Below are positions 49,746 through 58,722 of a stretch of DNA of 64,000 nt, in pieces. Every line of letters begins with the position of its first letter. The stretch's first letter is position 1. Where the stretch lies: assembly GCF_008000995.1 (NCBI RefSeq), contig NZ_CP042828.1, forward strand, positions 434,001-498,000, in the 5' to 3' direction. Both the position numbers and the translations under genes were made by a program. Under the pieces are notes generated by a model. That model was not told the DNA's origin, searched no databases, and saw nothing but the letters and a program-made list of their open reading frames with translations. The stretch comes from Ruania zhangjianzhongii. Its GTDB lineage: Bacteria; Actinomycetota; Actinomycetes; Actinomycetales; Beutenbergiaceae.

Positions 49746-51982
49746 CGGGCCCTCCTGGTGTAGGTGATCTCATGCCGGCCGGAGCCGCGGACCTCGACCG
49801 GCCCGGAGTAGCCGGGCGGTGGCACACACTGGGCCTCGGCCTGCGCCGGGACGTCGAGACGGATACGCAGCTGATCGGCCTCGCGCTGCCAGTCGAGTAC
49901 GTAGGTACCGCCCGGGCTGTCGAACGTCAGCGACGCCGTCGGCACCGAGTCGAGCGGGCGAGGTGAGACGACGGCGCGCCGCCAGCCCACGCCGTCGGAA
50001 GCGTGCCGCAGCCCGGCCACCGACTCCAGGAACCAGGTGCCGATCGCGCCGAGCATGAAGTGGTTCGCCGACTTCCGGCTGCGCATACCGGTCCAGTGCT
50101 CGACGAGCGCCGTGGCACCGTCGGCGAGCATCTGCCCGTAGCTCGGACCGGCGGTCTGGGTGACGAACCGGTAGATCTGCTCGTGTTCCTCGGCCGCTAC
50201 CAGCGTGCGGAGCACGGCCGGCAGAGCGATCTCGCCGACAGTGAGCTGGTCGTCGCCCTCCCGCAGCAGGGTGATCAGGTGGTCCACGGCGCGTGCCTGG
50301 TTGTCCTCGTCAAGCGCGCCCGAGTCGGCCAGCAGCGCCGCAGTGGCCTGTGAGCCGGACGCCAGCTCCCCGGTGTACTGCTCAGCGATCTGCCCGCGCA
50401 CCTCGGCTGCGCGGCTGCGCATCCGGCGTTCGTCGGCCGGCCGGCCGAGGGCCCGGGCGAGGGTCGCGGCGCTGTCCAGTACGCGGGCGTGCCCCCAGGC
50501 GGCGACCAGCGGCCGGGGAGTGCTCTCGTCCAGGGCGATCCAGTCACCGAGCCCGGTGGCGAGCAGACCGTCACCGGCGCGGTCGTCGAGATAGGACAGG
50601 TAGCGCAGCCCTGCTTCCCACGCCTGTTCAGCGGGTTCCAGAGTGCCGTAGTGCCGCCACAGCAGCGCGGGCAGGTGCCAGATCGCGCCGCCCCAGTTCA
50701 CGTCGTCGCGAAAGCCCGGCTCCCAGTCGAAATCGAACACGACGAGCTCGGGCGCGATGTCCGGGATCAGCCCGGTGCTGGTCTGGGCGTCGCCCATGTG
50801 CGTGATCATGTCGTGGAAGTGCTCGCGCACGTCCCACCGGAAGGCCAGCGGCTCGAACACCAGGTGCAGCTGCTCCAGCCAGCCGAGCTTCTCCCGGTGC
50901 GGGCAGTCGGTCGGTACCGTCATCAGGTTCGACTGGGCCGCGTTCGTGATCAGGTCATCGATGCCCTGCAGCACCGGATCGCCCAAGTGCAGCGCCCCGG
51001 TGGGGCGGTCATCGGTCATCACCTGCAGCGCCTGCACGCGGATCTGCTCCGGGTCGGGCGCCACCGGCCGGCCGGCGGGATCGCGCTGCTCGACCTGGAG
51101 ATACTGGAAGCCGTGGTAGACCAACTGGGTTTGCCACACTGCCGGTGTTCCGGCGCTGGTGTAGGTGTCCAGGATCGGCGACCCGGTCGAGCACTGGTCC
51201 ACCTGCCCCTCGCTCAGGTACTCGGCGGGCCGCAGGACGAGGCTCGCGCCGCGGTCCAGGCCGGTGATGGTCACCTTCGGCACCCCGGCGATGTTCCGGC
51301 CCAGGTCCACCACGAACGAGGTGGGGTGGCGGGTGATCGCGGCTGGCTCCACCACCTGCTGCACGCGCATCGCCGGTGCCCGGCGGCGCCACGGCGTCGG
51401 GCCGTCGGCGGGGCCGCCGAGCACGGCGACCGGCCCCCAGCCGTCGTTGCTCGTGGTCGCGGTGAGCCAGCCCGCCGGCTCGAGGCGCGCGTCGTAGTCC
51501 TCGCCGCCGTACCAGTGGCAGAACACGGTCGGACCCAGGCGTGCCTGCCAGCCGCTGTCGGAGCCGAGCAGGTGCCGCCCGGTGGCGTCCTCGAGCTCGA
51601 GTACCACCCGGGCGCGGGGGCCGAGGGTGCCGCCGACGAACTTGGTGTACCGGCCGGGAGCGGCCCGCACATGGGCAGGCCCTTCGCCGAGCTGCAGCAC
51701 CAGCTCGTTCTCCCCGGCGCGCAGCAGGCCCGTCACGTCGTAGCTGCGGGCGCTCACCCGCGTCTCGAACGTGCTCACCCCCGGTTCCAGCAGGTCGGCG
51801 CTCACCGGGACGCCGCCGATCCGCGCGTGCCAGACGCCGAGCCCGAGCACGTGCAGCACGGCTCGAACCGGGGGACCGGCGAGGTGCCACCGGGTGCGCA
51901 GAGTCGGCTGTTCCCAGGGTGGGTCATCGCTGGCCCACGCGGGGTGCGTCACCCACTCGCCATGGCTGGTCAGGGCATCCAT
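49742..51982 (-). CDS. GH78-like alpha-L-rhamnosidase
   Basis: 746 residues from ATG at 51982 (GAGGAG upstream). N-terminal beta domains (LRTRWHLAGPPVRAVLHVLGLG, then ARSYDVTGLLRAGENEL as in GH78 N-domains), then the (alpha/alpha)6 catalytic domain with VPTDCPHREKLGWLEQ, and GATALVEHWTGMRSRKSANHFMLGAIGTWFLE. Inverting hydrolysis of terminal alpha-L-rhamnose. No signal peptide. Belongs to a cluster with propeller and second glycosidase genes on the same strand. Confidence 0.88.
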   Translation of the reverse strand: MDALTSHGEWVTHPAWASDDPPWEQPTLRTRWHLAGPPVRAVLHVLGLGVWHARIGGVPVSADLLEPGVSTFETRVSARSYDVTGLLRAGENELVLQLGEGPAHVRAAPGRYTKFVGGTLGPRARVVLELEDATGRHLLGSDSGWQARLGPTVFCHWYGGEDYDARLEPAGWLTATTSNDGWGPVAVLGGPADGPTPWRRRAPAMRVQQVVEPAAITRHPTSFVVDLGRNIAGVPKVTITGLDRGASLVLRPAEYLSEGQVDQCSTGSPILDTYTSAGTPAVWQTQLVYHGFQYLQVEQRDPAGRPVAPDPEQIRVQALQVMTDDRPTGALHLGDPVLQGIDDLITNAAQSNLMTVPTDCPHREKLGWLEQLHLVFEPLAFRWDVREHFHDMITHMGDAQTSTGLIPDIAPELVVFDFDWEPGFRDDVNWGGAIWHLPALLWRHYGTLEPAEQAWEAGLRYLSYLDDRAGDGLLATGLGDWIALDESTPRPLVAAWGHARVLDSAATLARALGRPADERRMRSRAAEVRGQIAEQYTGELASGSQATAALLADSGALDEDNQARAVDHLITLLREGDDQLTVGEIALPAVLRTLVAAEEHEQIYRFVTQTAGPSYGQMLADGATALVEHWTGMRSRKSANHFMLGAIGTWFLESVAGLRHASDGVGWRRAVVSPRPLDSVPTASLTFDSPGGTYVLDWQREADQLRIRLDVPAQAEAQCVPPPGYSGPVEVRGSGRHEITYTRRAR

Positions 51983-52061
51983 CGGTGGAGGGCTCCTCGT
52001 CTCGGTCGGGCTCAGGTCAAGTCGGCGTGGTGTGCGCGTTCCCCGTCACCATCACGCGTGG

Positions 52062-54137
52062 TCATGGTCGGGCCGGAAAGCCCTCGGCGACGGCGGCCCA
52101 TCCGGTGGGTAGGTCGGCTCGCCTGGGGGTGCCGTCGGCGCCGGTCCAACCACCGAACAACAGGGCGGCGGCCATCAGCAGGGCGCCGTTGCCGGGCAGG
52201 TACAGCGGCATCCGGTGCGGCACCTGCCGGTTGTGCCCGTTCGCCAGGAAGGTGTTCTTGTCCTCGGTACGCAGCAGCGCGTCGAGGGCGATGTCGGCGC
52301 GGCCCAGCCGGGTCGCGCACATCGCGATCATCGGGAAGTCCCAGCCCCACGCACTGCGCCACTCCCAGCGCTCGCAGGCACGCTCCAGCGTGCGCAGCAT
52401 CGCGGCGTGGTCGATCGCCCCGGTATCGGGCACCACCCCGAGGGCGCCGAGCATCGCCGGATGGTCGGTGTAGACGGTGCGCGGCGGGTCCTGTACGGCG
52501 TCGTAGTGGCCGTCGTCGCTGACCACCGGGCGCAGCCCGGCCGCCACCTGTGCCCACTCCGACGGCTCCTCGCGGCCGTCGGCCCGGCGCCAGCCCAGGG
52601 CCACCTGCAGCGCCCAGCGCACGTAGGACACCTCGAACAGCGGGTCCCACGTGCGCGCGGCGCCGTACACCTCCTGGGCCGGCATCAGCGGCGGCGGCAG
52701 GTGGTAGCTGCCATCGGATCCCGCCAGCGCGAACGAGACGAGGAACTCCGCCGTCTCGTCCACCAGCTCGCGGTACCGGTCCCGCACAGTGCCCGGACGG
52801 GCGGCCGAGGCCCGGAGCAGCTCTGCGTAGTGGATCACATGCGGCTGCTGCCAGAGCAGCAGCGGCCCGATCTCGTTCGGGCTCTCCACGCCTTCGGGCC
52901 CGACATGCTTGGGCCACCGGGCTCCGCGGAACCCCTGAGCGGCGGCGATGCGCCGGGCCACCGGGAGGATGGCGGCGTACCAGCCGAGGCTGCGCTCGAG
53001 CAGCTCTGGGCGGCCCCACGCGGGGAAGTGTGCGGCGTGCCACCAGTGCATCTCCAGGTGGAAGGTGCCACCCCAGCTGTTGCACACCAGACCGGTCTCC
53101 TGCGGCGGTGTGCTACCGGAGCAGTGCACCGCGGTCTGGTATTGGGAGAGCACGATCCGTCGCTCCAGCTCCCGCGCCCGCGGGTCGCTGCTGGCGTCCA
53201 GGTCGAGCGCGGCGCCACGGGTCCAGAACTGCTCCCAGCCGCGGGCTGAGCGGTCGAAGACCGCCCGGGCGTCGTCGAGCACCTCGGCACCCAGAGCGGG
53301 GGCGAGCTCGACGACGGCGCGCAACGTGTCGCCGTCGGGCGTGAGTACCCAGTGGTGCCCTTCGCCGGTGACGGCGAAGGTACCGGCCGCGCGCACCTGG
53401 TAGGTCGCCTCATCGAGGCGGCGATCCCACACCTGCGCGCCGGCCTCGCTCCGGGAGGAGGTGCTGTGCGCCTCCGGCCGGTCCCAGACCGGCGGCGCTT
53501 CGAAGCTCTCCTGCACGTACGGGAACGCGATCTCGACGGCCAGGCGCCCGTCGGCGAGCAGGGGCGAGGCGACCTCGACGGCGATCGCATCGCGGTCGGG
53601 GTCGACGGCGGTGCGCACCTCGACGCCGATGCCGGCCAGGTCGAAATGGCTGACCACCAGGCCGGTCCACAGGTCCAGTTCCTGCGAGCGGGCGCGCACC
53701 TGGTCCCACTTCGGGGCACGGCCATCCAGCAGGAGGCCGATCCGGGCCAGGTGCAGCCGCTGCGGGTTGGTCCAGAAGTAGTAGCCGGCCCCGCGCCCGG
53801 AAGCCTCGGAGGCGGCTCGATCCTCGCGGAAGTCGTACGCCGTCGGGTACTGGATCGGCCCGCGCGGGCTGGAGTAGGCCTCCGAGGTGTCGCTCAGCCG
53901 GTAGCCCTCGGGGTTGGGTGCCCAGTGGTAGCCCCACTGGGCCTGGGTACCCAACGGCGTGGCAGCCTCACCGCGCTCGCGGGCGGCGTCGCGTTCGTAC
54001 CGGTCGGCGAAGGTCTGCAGACCGGTGTGGTCCACGGTGAAGGCCAGCTCACCGTTGCCCACGGACAGCGGTGCCTCCGGCTCCGGCTGCTGGTAGCGGA
54101 TCGAGTGACGGCGGACGACGGCTTCTCGGTCGATCAC
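52062..54137 (-). CDS. (alpha/alpha)6-barrel glycosidase-like protein (GH65/GH95-type clan)
   Basis: 691 residues from GTG at 54137. The N-terminal beta-sandwich starts with PLSVGNGELAFTVDHTGLQTF, like the xGNGxxG openings of GH65/GH95 proteins; the helical half has CNSWGGTFHLEMHWWHAAHFPAWGR, ESPNEIGPLLLWQQPH (candidate acid), and CERWEWRSAWGWDFPM. No close family is recognised. It is first in the minus-strand run with GH78 and the propeller gene, and divergent from a LacI regulator with an operator between. Cytosolic. Likely removes a terminal sugar from imported oligosaccharides. Confidence 0.75.
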   Translation of the reverse strand: MIDREAVVRRHSIRYQQPEPEAPLSVGNGELAFTVDHTGLQTFADRYERDAARERGEAATPLGTQAQWGYHWAPNPEGYRLSDTSEAYSSPRGPIQYPTAYDFREDRAASEASGRGAGYYFWTNPQRLHLARIGLLLDGRAPKWDQVRARSQELDLWTGLVVSHFDLAGIGVEVRTAVDPDRDAIAVEVASPLLADGRLAVEIAFPYVQESFEAPPVWDRPEAHSTSSRSEAGAQVWDRRLDEATYQVRAAGTFAVTGEGHHWVLTPDGDTLRAVVELAPALGAEVLDDARAVFDRSARGWEQFWTRGAALDLDASSDPRARELERRIVLSQYQTAVHCSGSTPPQETGLVCNSWGGTFHLEMHWWHAAHFPAWGRPELLERSLGWYAAILPVARRIAAAQGFRGARWPKHVGPEGVESPNEIGPLLLWQQPHVIHYAELLRASAARPGTVRDRYRELVDETAEFLVSFALAGSDGSYHLPPPLMPAQEVYGAARTWDPLFEVSYVRWALQVALGWRRADGREEPSEWAQVAAGLRPVVSDDGHYDAVQDPPRTVYTDHPAMLGALGVVPDTGAIDHAAMLRTLERACERWEWRSAWGWDFPMIAMCATRLGRADIALDALLRTEDKNTFLANGHNRQVPHRMPLYLPGNGALLMAAALLFGGWTGADGTPRRADLPTGWAAVAEGFPARP

Positions 54138-54168
54138 AGGAGGGACTCCGATCGGGGGACGAACTCGT

Positions 54169-54183
54169 TGGTGAATCGTTTGT
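54169..54183. promoter_or_regulatory. LacI-type operator, site 1
   Basis: TGGTGAATCGTTTGT, with a central AATCGTTT typical of LacI-family sites, between the divergent glycosidase and LacI genes. The identical 15 bases occur in reverse orientation at 62611-62625. Confidence 0.7.
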
Positions 54184-54216
54184 GCACCGGGCGCCCAGCG
54201 CTACTACGATCCGAGG

Positions 54217-55233
54217 ATGGTGACGCTGCGAGATGTGGCCGGCCACGCCGGGGTGTCGGTGTCGGTCGTCTCACGCGTGCTCAACTCCGACCCGTCGATC
54301 AGGATCCGGCCTCAGACCCGCGAACGTGTGCTGGCCTCGGCCCGGCTGCTGCGCTACGCCCCGAACTCCGCCGGCCGGTCGCTGCGCCGCTCGCGCACGC
54401 ATCTGCTCGCGCTCGTGGTCCCGGATGTCACCAACGCGACCTTCACCGACCTGGTCAACGGCGTGGAGTCGCGCGCTCTGGACCAGGACTACTCGGTGCT
54501 GCTGGCGTCCAGCCCGCGGATGCAGCCCGGCAGTGACGGGTTCACCCGCCTGCTCAGCGAACGGCTGGTGGACGGTGTGCTGCTGCAGAAGGGCGACGAT
54601 GCCCCCGCCGAACTCGTCGCCCAGGCGCTCGGCCGGCCGGAGCGTACGGTGATGATCAACTCCGGCCCGGTACCGGGGGTGGCGACGGTCGCCATCGACG
54701 ACACCGCGGCCGGCGTCCTGGCCACCCGCCATCTGCTCGAGCTCGGGCACACCGTGATCGGTTACGTCGGTGGCGTTCGAACCTCCGACACCAACGACCG
54801 CCGTCGAGCCGGAGTGGTGCAGACCCTCGCTGAGGCCGGGCTCACGCTTGCACCGGCACACCAGACCAGCCTGGGCTACACCTACCGGTCGGCACGGGAC
54901 GCGGTCCGGCTGCTGCTCAGCCGCGAACCGACCCCGACCGCCCTCGTGGTCGGTAACGTCAACGCCGGTATCGGCGCCCTGACCGAGGCTGGCCAGATGG
55001 GCTTCGACGTGCCCCGGGACCTCTCCGTGGTGGCGATCCACGACATCTGGCCGGCGATCACCTGCGCGCCAGCGCTGACCACGATCCGGCTGCCGATGGC
55101 CGCACTGGGCTCCACAGCGGTGGATGTCTTGCTCGCCGGCCTGCAGACACCGGACAGCCGCAGCCGGATCATCGACGATCCGGCTGCAGAGCTCATCCTG
55201 CGGGCGTCGACCGCACCGCCCGGCGGGAGCTGA
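54217..55233 (+). CDS. LacI-family transcriptional regulator
   Basis: 338 residues from ATG at 54217. LacI helix-turn-helix and hinge (TLRDVAGHAGVSVSVVSRVL, then YAPNSAGRSLRRSRTHLL) and the periplasmic-binding sensor domain (ALVVPDVTNATFTDLVNGVE, DGVLLQKGDD, VGGVRTSDTNDRR, VVAIHDIWPAIT). It is divergent from the glycosidase gene and convergent with the dehydrogenase gene, one base apart. Copies of its probable operator at 54169 and around 62480-62625 suggest a local regulon including the GH95 and Lpl importer genes. Confidence 0.92.
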   Translation: MVTLRDVAGHAGVSVSVVSRVLNSDPSIRIRPQTRERVLASARLLRYAPNSAGRSLRRSRTHLLALVVPDVTNATFTDLVNGVESRALDQDYSVLLASSPRMQPGSDGFTRLLSERLVDGVLLQKGDDAPAELVAQALGRPERTVMINSGPVPGVATVAIDDTAAGVLATRHLLELGHTVIGYVGGVRTSDTNDRRRAGVVQTLAEAGLTLAPAHQTSLGYTYRSARDAVRLLLSREPTPTALVVGNVNAGIGALTEAGQMGFDVPRDLSVVAIHDIWPAITCAPALTTIRLPMAALGSTAVDVLLAGLQTPDSRSRIIDDPAAELILRASTAPPGGS

Positions 55234-55234
55234 G

Positions 55235-56305
55235 TCACGGCAGCGGATGGCCACCTGCCTGACCGGCGGTGTGTGCCGCCTCGAGCACGGCCATGGTCCG
55301 CAGCGCGTCGGTGGCCGCCGTCGGCAGGGTGGCCGCCTCGCCGGTCACATAGCGTTGCAGCGCGCCCATCGAGCCGATGAAGGCGTCCGGGAACCAGGAG
55401 CCGTCCACCTCGATCGCCCGCCAGCCTGTGCCGGTGGTCACCTCGAGCAGGTCCGGTCCGCCGCGCGGGTAGTCCAGCAGCAGCCCGAGCTGGGCGCGGA
55501 TCGCCCCTTCGGTGCCGTGCCAGAGCACCGCGGCCTCCTGGTGCGCCGGCCCGAACGTGTGGTCGTGGTTCGTGCTGACCGTCACCCGCAGCGGGCGGTG
55601 GGCGTAGTGCAGCAGGTAGGCGCTGCGGGTGCTGGCGAGCTTCTTGTCCGGATGGGCCGTCGTCATCGCGCTGACACCGGTGGGGTCGCCGACGAAGGAG
55701 CGGACCAGGTCCACGTAGTGCACCGAATGCATCGGCATCTCCATCCGGTCCAGCGCGAACACGCTCGGGAACAGCTCCCACCGGGTCTCCACCCGCACCA
55801 GCACCTCGAGGTCGATCAGCTCACCGATCGTCCCGGCGGCGATCAGCCGGCGGGCGGCGGCCACCTGGGGTGCGAACCGCAGCTGGGTGTTTACTGCGGC
55901 GACCAAGTTCTTGCGGGTGACGAGGTCGACCAGTTCGCCGGCCTGGGCGTAGGTGTAACCGAGCGGCTTCTGCAGCTGCACCGCCGCGCCGTCGGGCAGG
56001 GCTTCGAGGATCGAGGCGAAGGCGTCCGGCATCACCGCGACGTCATAGACCACGTCTCGGCCGTGGGCGGCGACAGCCTCGGCGATGTCGGTGTGGGTGG
56101 TCGGTACGCCGAAGTCGGCGGCGAGGCCCGCCGCGCGGTCGCCGTCGACGTCGACGATGGCGGCCACCGGAAATTGCGCCTTGCGGTAGGCGGGCAGGTG
56201 CGCGTCCCGAGCGATCCCGCCGGCACCGACGAGCACGATCGGCACCGGTTCGCTCGGCGGCCCGGCCAAGTAGGCGGGGTCCGGGTCGCGATCGATGAGC
56301 GTCAT
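55235..56305 (-). CDS. Gfo/Idh/MocA-family sugar dehydrogenase
   Basis: 356 residues from ATG at 56305, overlapping the amidohydrolase stop by 4 bases. Rossmann motif VLVGAGGIARDAHLPAY, family QKPLGYTYAQAGELV with the conserved Lys-Pro, candidate catalytic His in MHSVHYVDLVRSFVG. Likely oxidises a sugar to a lactone, the substrate of the neighbouring amidohydrolase-type lactonase. Last gene of the operon. Confidence 0.88.
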   Translation of the reverse strand: MTLIDRDPDPAYLAGPPSEPVPIVLVGAGGIARDAHLPAYRKAQFPVAAIVDVDGDRAAGLAADFGVPTTHTDIAEAVAAHGRDVVYDVAVMPDAFASILEALPDGAAVQLQKPLGYTYAQAGELVDLVTRKNLVAAVNTQLRFAPQVAAARRLIAAGTIGELIDLEVLVRVETRWELFPSVFALDRMEMPMHSVHYVDLVRSFVGDPTGVSAMTTAHPDKKLASTRSAYLLHYAHRPLRVTVSTNHDHTFGPAHQEAAVLWHGTEGAIRAQLGLLLDYPRGGPDLLEVTTGTGWRAIEVDGSWFPDAFIGSMGALQRYVTGEAATLPTAATDALRTMAVLEAAHTAGQAGGHPLP

Positions 56306-57159
56306 CGGTTGTCCTGTGGCGCTGCGCGGTCCAGTCCGTACACCCGCGAGGCCGTATCCGCGCGCAGCGCCTGCGCCTGCTCCGGCGGCAGCCGGTCGAC
56401 GGCAGCGGTGAGCACGTTCATCGTCACCTCGGTGCCACCGGAGACGGTGCACATCGGCCAGTCGCTGCCGATCATCAGCCGGTCAGCGGAGAACACGGCC
56501 AGCGCGGTGGCCAGTACGGCATCCATCTCCTGGGCGGAGACGGCCGCGCCATCGGCCCGGTAGATCCCGGACACCTTGGCCACCACATTGGCCAGCGACC
56601 CGAGCTCGGCGAGCTGATCCTGCCACCGGCGGTAGTCGCCGTCGAGCCCCACCGGCGGCTTGCCGAGATGATCCAGCACGAAGGGGAGGCCGGGATGGTC
56701 GCGAGCGAGCCGGATGAGGTTCTCCAGGTGCCGCGGCAGTACGGACACATAGTCGAGCGGGACGCCAGCCTCCTCGATCAGCGCGAGGCTGCGGCGTTGA
56801 TCGGTACCCAGGATCCAGTCCGGGTCGCTCCGGTCGTGGGTGAGGTTGCGGATCCCGACGAAGTCCGGCGTCGCGGTGAGCACCGGCAGTTGCGCCGCGA
56901 CGGTCTCCGGGTCCTCCAGCGGCAGGTAGCAGACGGCGCCGGCCAGGCGAGGGTCCGCGGCCACCAGCTCGAGCAGATAGTCGGTCTCGGCGAGCGTCTC
57001 GTCGGCCTGCACGAGCACGGCCTGCTCCACCCCGGCCCCGGTCAGGGCCTCGAAGGCCTGTGCCAGCGAGTGGTCGGCGCGCAGCGGTTCAGGCGCGCCG
57101 TCCAGCCAGGCGTACCGCGACCGCGCCCGGTCCCAGACGTGCAGGTGGGCGTCGATCAC
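56302..57159 (-). CDS. Amidohydrolase-2 family protein, sugar lactonase-like
   Basis: 285 residues from GTG at 57159. IDAHLHVWD at the start supplies the metal His pair; later LPFVLDHLGKPP and MIGSDWPMC give the other His and the Asp. This is the pattern of the L-fuconolactonase/L-rhamnonolactonase branch of amidohydrolase-2 proteins (COG3618 type). Paired with a Gfo/Idh dehydrogenase and a GH95 fucosidase/galactosidase gene in one run, opening of L-fucono- or L-galactono-lactone is the likely role. Confidence 0.85.
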   Translation of the reverse strand: MIDAHLHVWDRARSRYAWLDGAPEPLRADHSLAQAFEALTGAGVEQAVLVQADETLAETDYLLELVAADPRLAGAVCYLPLEDPETVAAQLPVLTATPDFVGIRNLTHDRSDPDWILGTDQRRSLALIEEAGVPLDYVSVLPRHLENLIRLARDHPGLPFVLDHLGKPPVGLDGDYRRWQDQLAELGSLANVVAKVSGIYRADGAAVSAQEMDAVLATALAVFSADRLMIGSDWPMCTVSGGTEVTMNVLTAAVDRLPPEQAQALRADTASRVYGLDRAAPQDNR

Positions 57160-57614
57160 GTGCGTTCACCCCGCTTGTTGACCACGTACAGATGCACCAG
57201 CGAGAGCACGATATCGCCGTCGGAGTTCGTCACCGTCACCTGCTCGTCCACCCGGCCGAGCTCGGGGCGGCGGGGATGGTCGGCGATCTCGGTGATCTCC
57301 GCCCGGACGGTGATGCTATCGCCCAGGTAGACGGGTTTGATGAACCGGATCCGGTCGTAGCCGTAGCTCATCGCCTGCGGGTTGACGTCCCCGGCGGTCA
57401 TCCCCACGGCGATCGAGATGATCAGCGTGCCGTGCGCGATCCGGCCCGGCAGACCGGCCTCCTCGATGCACCAGCGTTCGTCCATGTGGTGCGGGAAGAA
57501 GTCGCCGGTCTGGCCGGCGTGCAGGACCACGTCCGCTTCGGTGATCTGGCGGCCGAGCGTGCGCCGCTCCTCGCCGAGGCGGTAGTCCTCCAGGTAGCGG
57601 TCAACGACCTGCAT
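57156..57614 (-). CDS. MaoC-like (R)-specific enoyl-CoA hydratase
   Basis: 152 residues from ATG at 57614. Single hot-dog domain with hydratase-2 motif: D38 and H43 in GDFFPHHMD, followed by GRIAHGTLIISIAVGM. Expected to hydrate an enoyl-CoA. It overlaps the solute-binding-like gene by 14 bases and the lactonase gene by 4. In the homologous module at 27934-31051 the same position is held by a crotonase. Confidence 0.9.
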   Translation of the reverse strand: MQVVDRYLEDYRLGEERRTLGRQITEADVVLHAGQTGDFFPHHMDERWCIEEAGLPGRIAHGTLIISIAVGMTAGDVNPQAMSYGYDRIRFIKPVYLGDSITVRAEITEIADHPRRPELGRVDEQVTVTNSDGDIVLSLVHLYVVNKRGERT

Positions 57615-58722
57615 GCTCGGCCTCCTCTGCCAAAGCTGTGAACATCCGGTCCAGGTCTTCGAGCACCGGGGCTGCCGCCTCGCGCTCCCACAGCCCCCGG
57701 TGCACCCGCTCGCAGGCGGCGTCCTGCACCGCCATGAAGTCCGGGTGCTGGGGACGCAGGCTGGCCTGGTCGAGGGTGCGGCGGGTGCCGGAGAAGAAGC
57801 CGTGGGTGAGGGCGTCCAGGTCCGGGTCCATCCACGCGGTCAGGTGCCCGGGCTGGCCGCCGCCGAGCGCGTACACCCCGCGCTGCACCAGGCCGGTGGC
57901 CACCCAGGTGGCGAAGGCGATCGCCTCCTCCGGATGGGCGGTCCGGGCGGAGACCGCCAGCCCGGCACCGCCGAGCATCGAGCCCCGCGGCTGGCCGTCG
58001 ATCTCCGGGATGTCCCTCCAGCACAGCAGCTGGTCGCGGAACCCGGGGCGGGAGTAGTTCGTGTACCCGTACAGCAGCGGTGCGTAGGCCCAGCGGTTCT
58101 CGGTCGCCATCCGGTCGGCCACCTGGATCGGGTTCGCGCTACGGCACTCGGGCGGGACCAGATCGCGCAGCCGGCCAAGCAGGTGCCAGGCCTCGGCGAA
58201 CGCGGCCGGGTCCGCGAAGCGGCCCTGGCCCGCGTCCGCGCCCTGCAGGCCCGAGACGAGCGTGAAGGTGGAGGCGAACGCGTCGATCGGCTTCGCCGGC
58301 CAGAGCACGACGCCGTCCCTCGCCAGGTCGAGCACTTCCGCCCAGGTGCGTGGGGGCTCGGGGAGGAGGTCCGGCCGGTAGGCCGCGACCTGGGCGGCCG
58401 CATCGATGGCCAGGCCGTACCGGGCGCCCTGCCAGCAGTAGCTCTGCGCACTGCGACCGACGAACTCCGCTGGACCGTCGCCGTCGGGCAGGGCAGCGAG
58501 CAGCCCGGCGTGCGCCGCCTCGGGGATGTGCGGGTGATCGATGACCAGCAGGTCGTAGGACTCGGTGAGCGAAGCCAGACCCTGGTCGGCGAACGCCTGC
58601 AGCGAGCGGGCGTCCCAGTCGATCTGCACGCCGCTGCTCGCCGCATAGGCCCGGCTGGCGGCCACGATGCTGCCGTGACCACGGGGATGGTCCCAGGTGA
58701 TCCCGCGCAGTCGGAGGGTCAC
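57601..58722 (-). CDS. Signal-less solute-binding-protein-like protein, CoA-transferase-linked (second copy)
   Basis: 373 residues from GTG at 58722, overlapping the CoA-transferase stop by 4 bases. Same length as the protein at 29151-30272, with shared motifs GITWDHPRG, SYDLLVIDHPH, IDAAAQV, PPRTWAE, YAPLLYGYTNYS, GSMLGGAGLAV and HGFFSGTR. No signal peptide, Tat motif or lipobox, so it should be cytosolic. The solute-binding fold is inferred from motif order. Function unknown; tight linkage to CoA-transferase and hydratase suggests a part in the CoA-thioester pathway rather than in transport. Confidence 0.85.
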   Translation of the reverse strand: MTLRLRGITWDHPRGHGSIVAASRAYAASSGVQIDWDARSLQAFADQGLASLTESYDLLVIDHPHIPEAAHAGLLAALPDGDGPAEFVGRSAQSYCWQGARYGLAIDAAAQVAAYRPDLLPEPPRTWAEVLDLARDGVVLWPAKPIDAFASTFTLVSGLQGADAGQGRFADPAAFAEAWHLLGRLRDLVPPECRSANPIQVADRMATENRWAYAPLLYGYTNYSRPGFRDQLLCWRDIPEIDGQPRGSMLGGAGLAVSARTAHPEEAIAFATWVATGLVQRGVYALGGGQPGHLTAWMDPDLDALTHGFFSGTRRTLDQASLRPQHPDFMAVQDAACERVHRGLWEREAAAPVLEDLDRMFTALAEEAEHAGR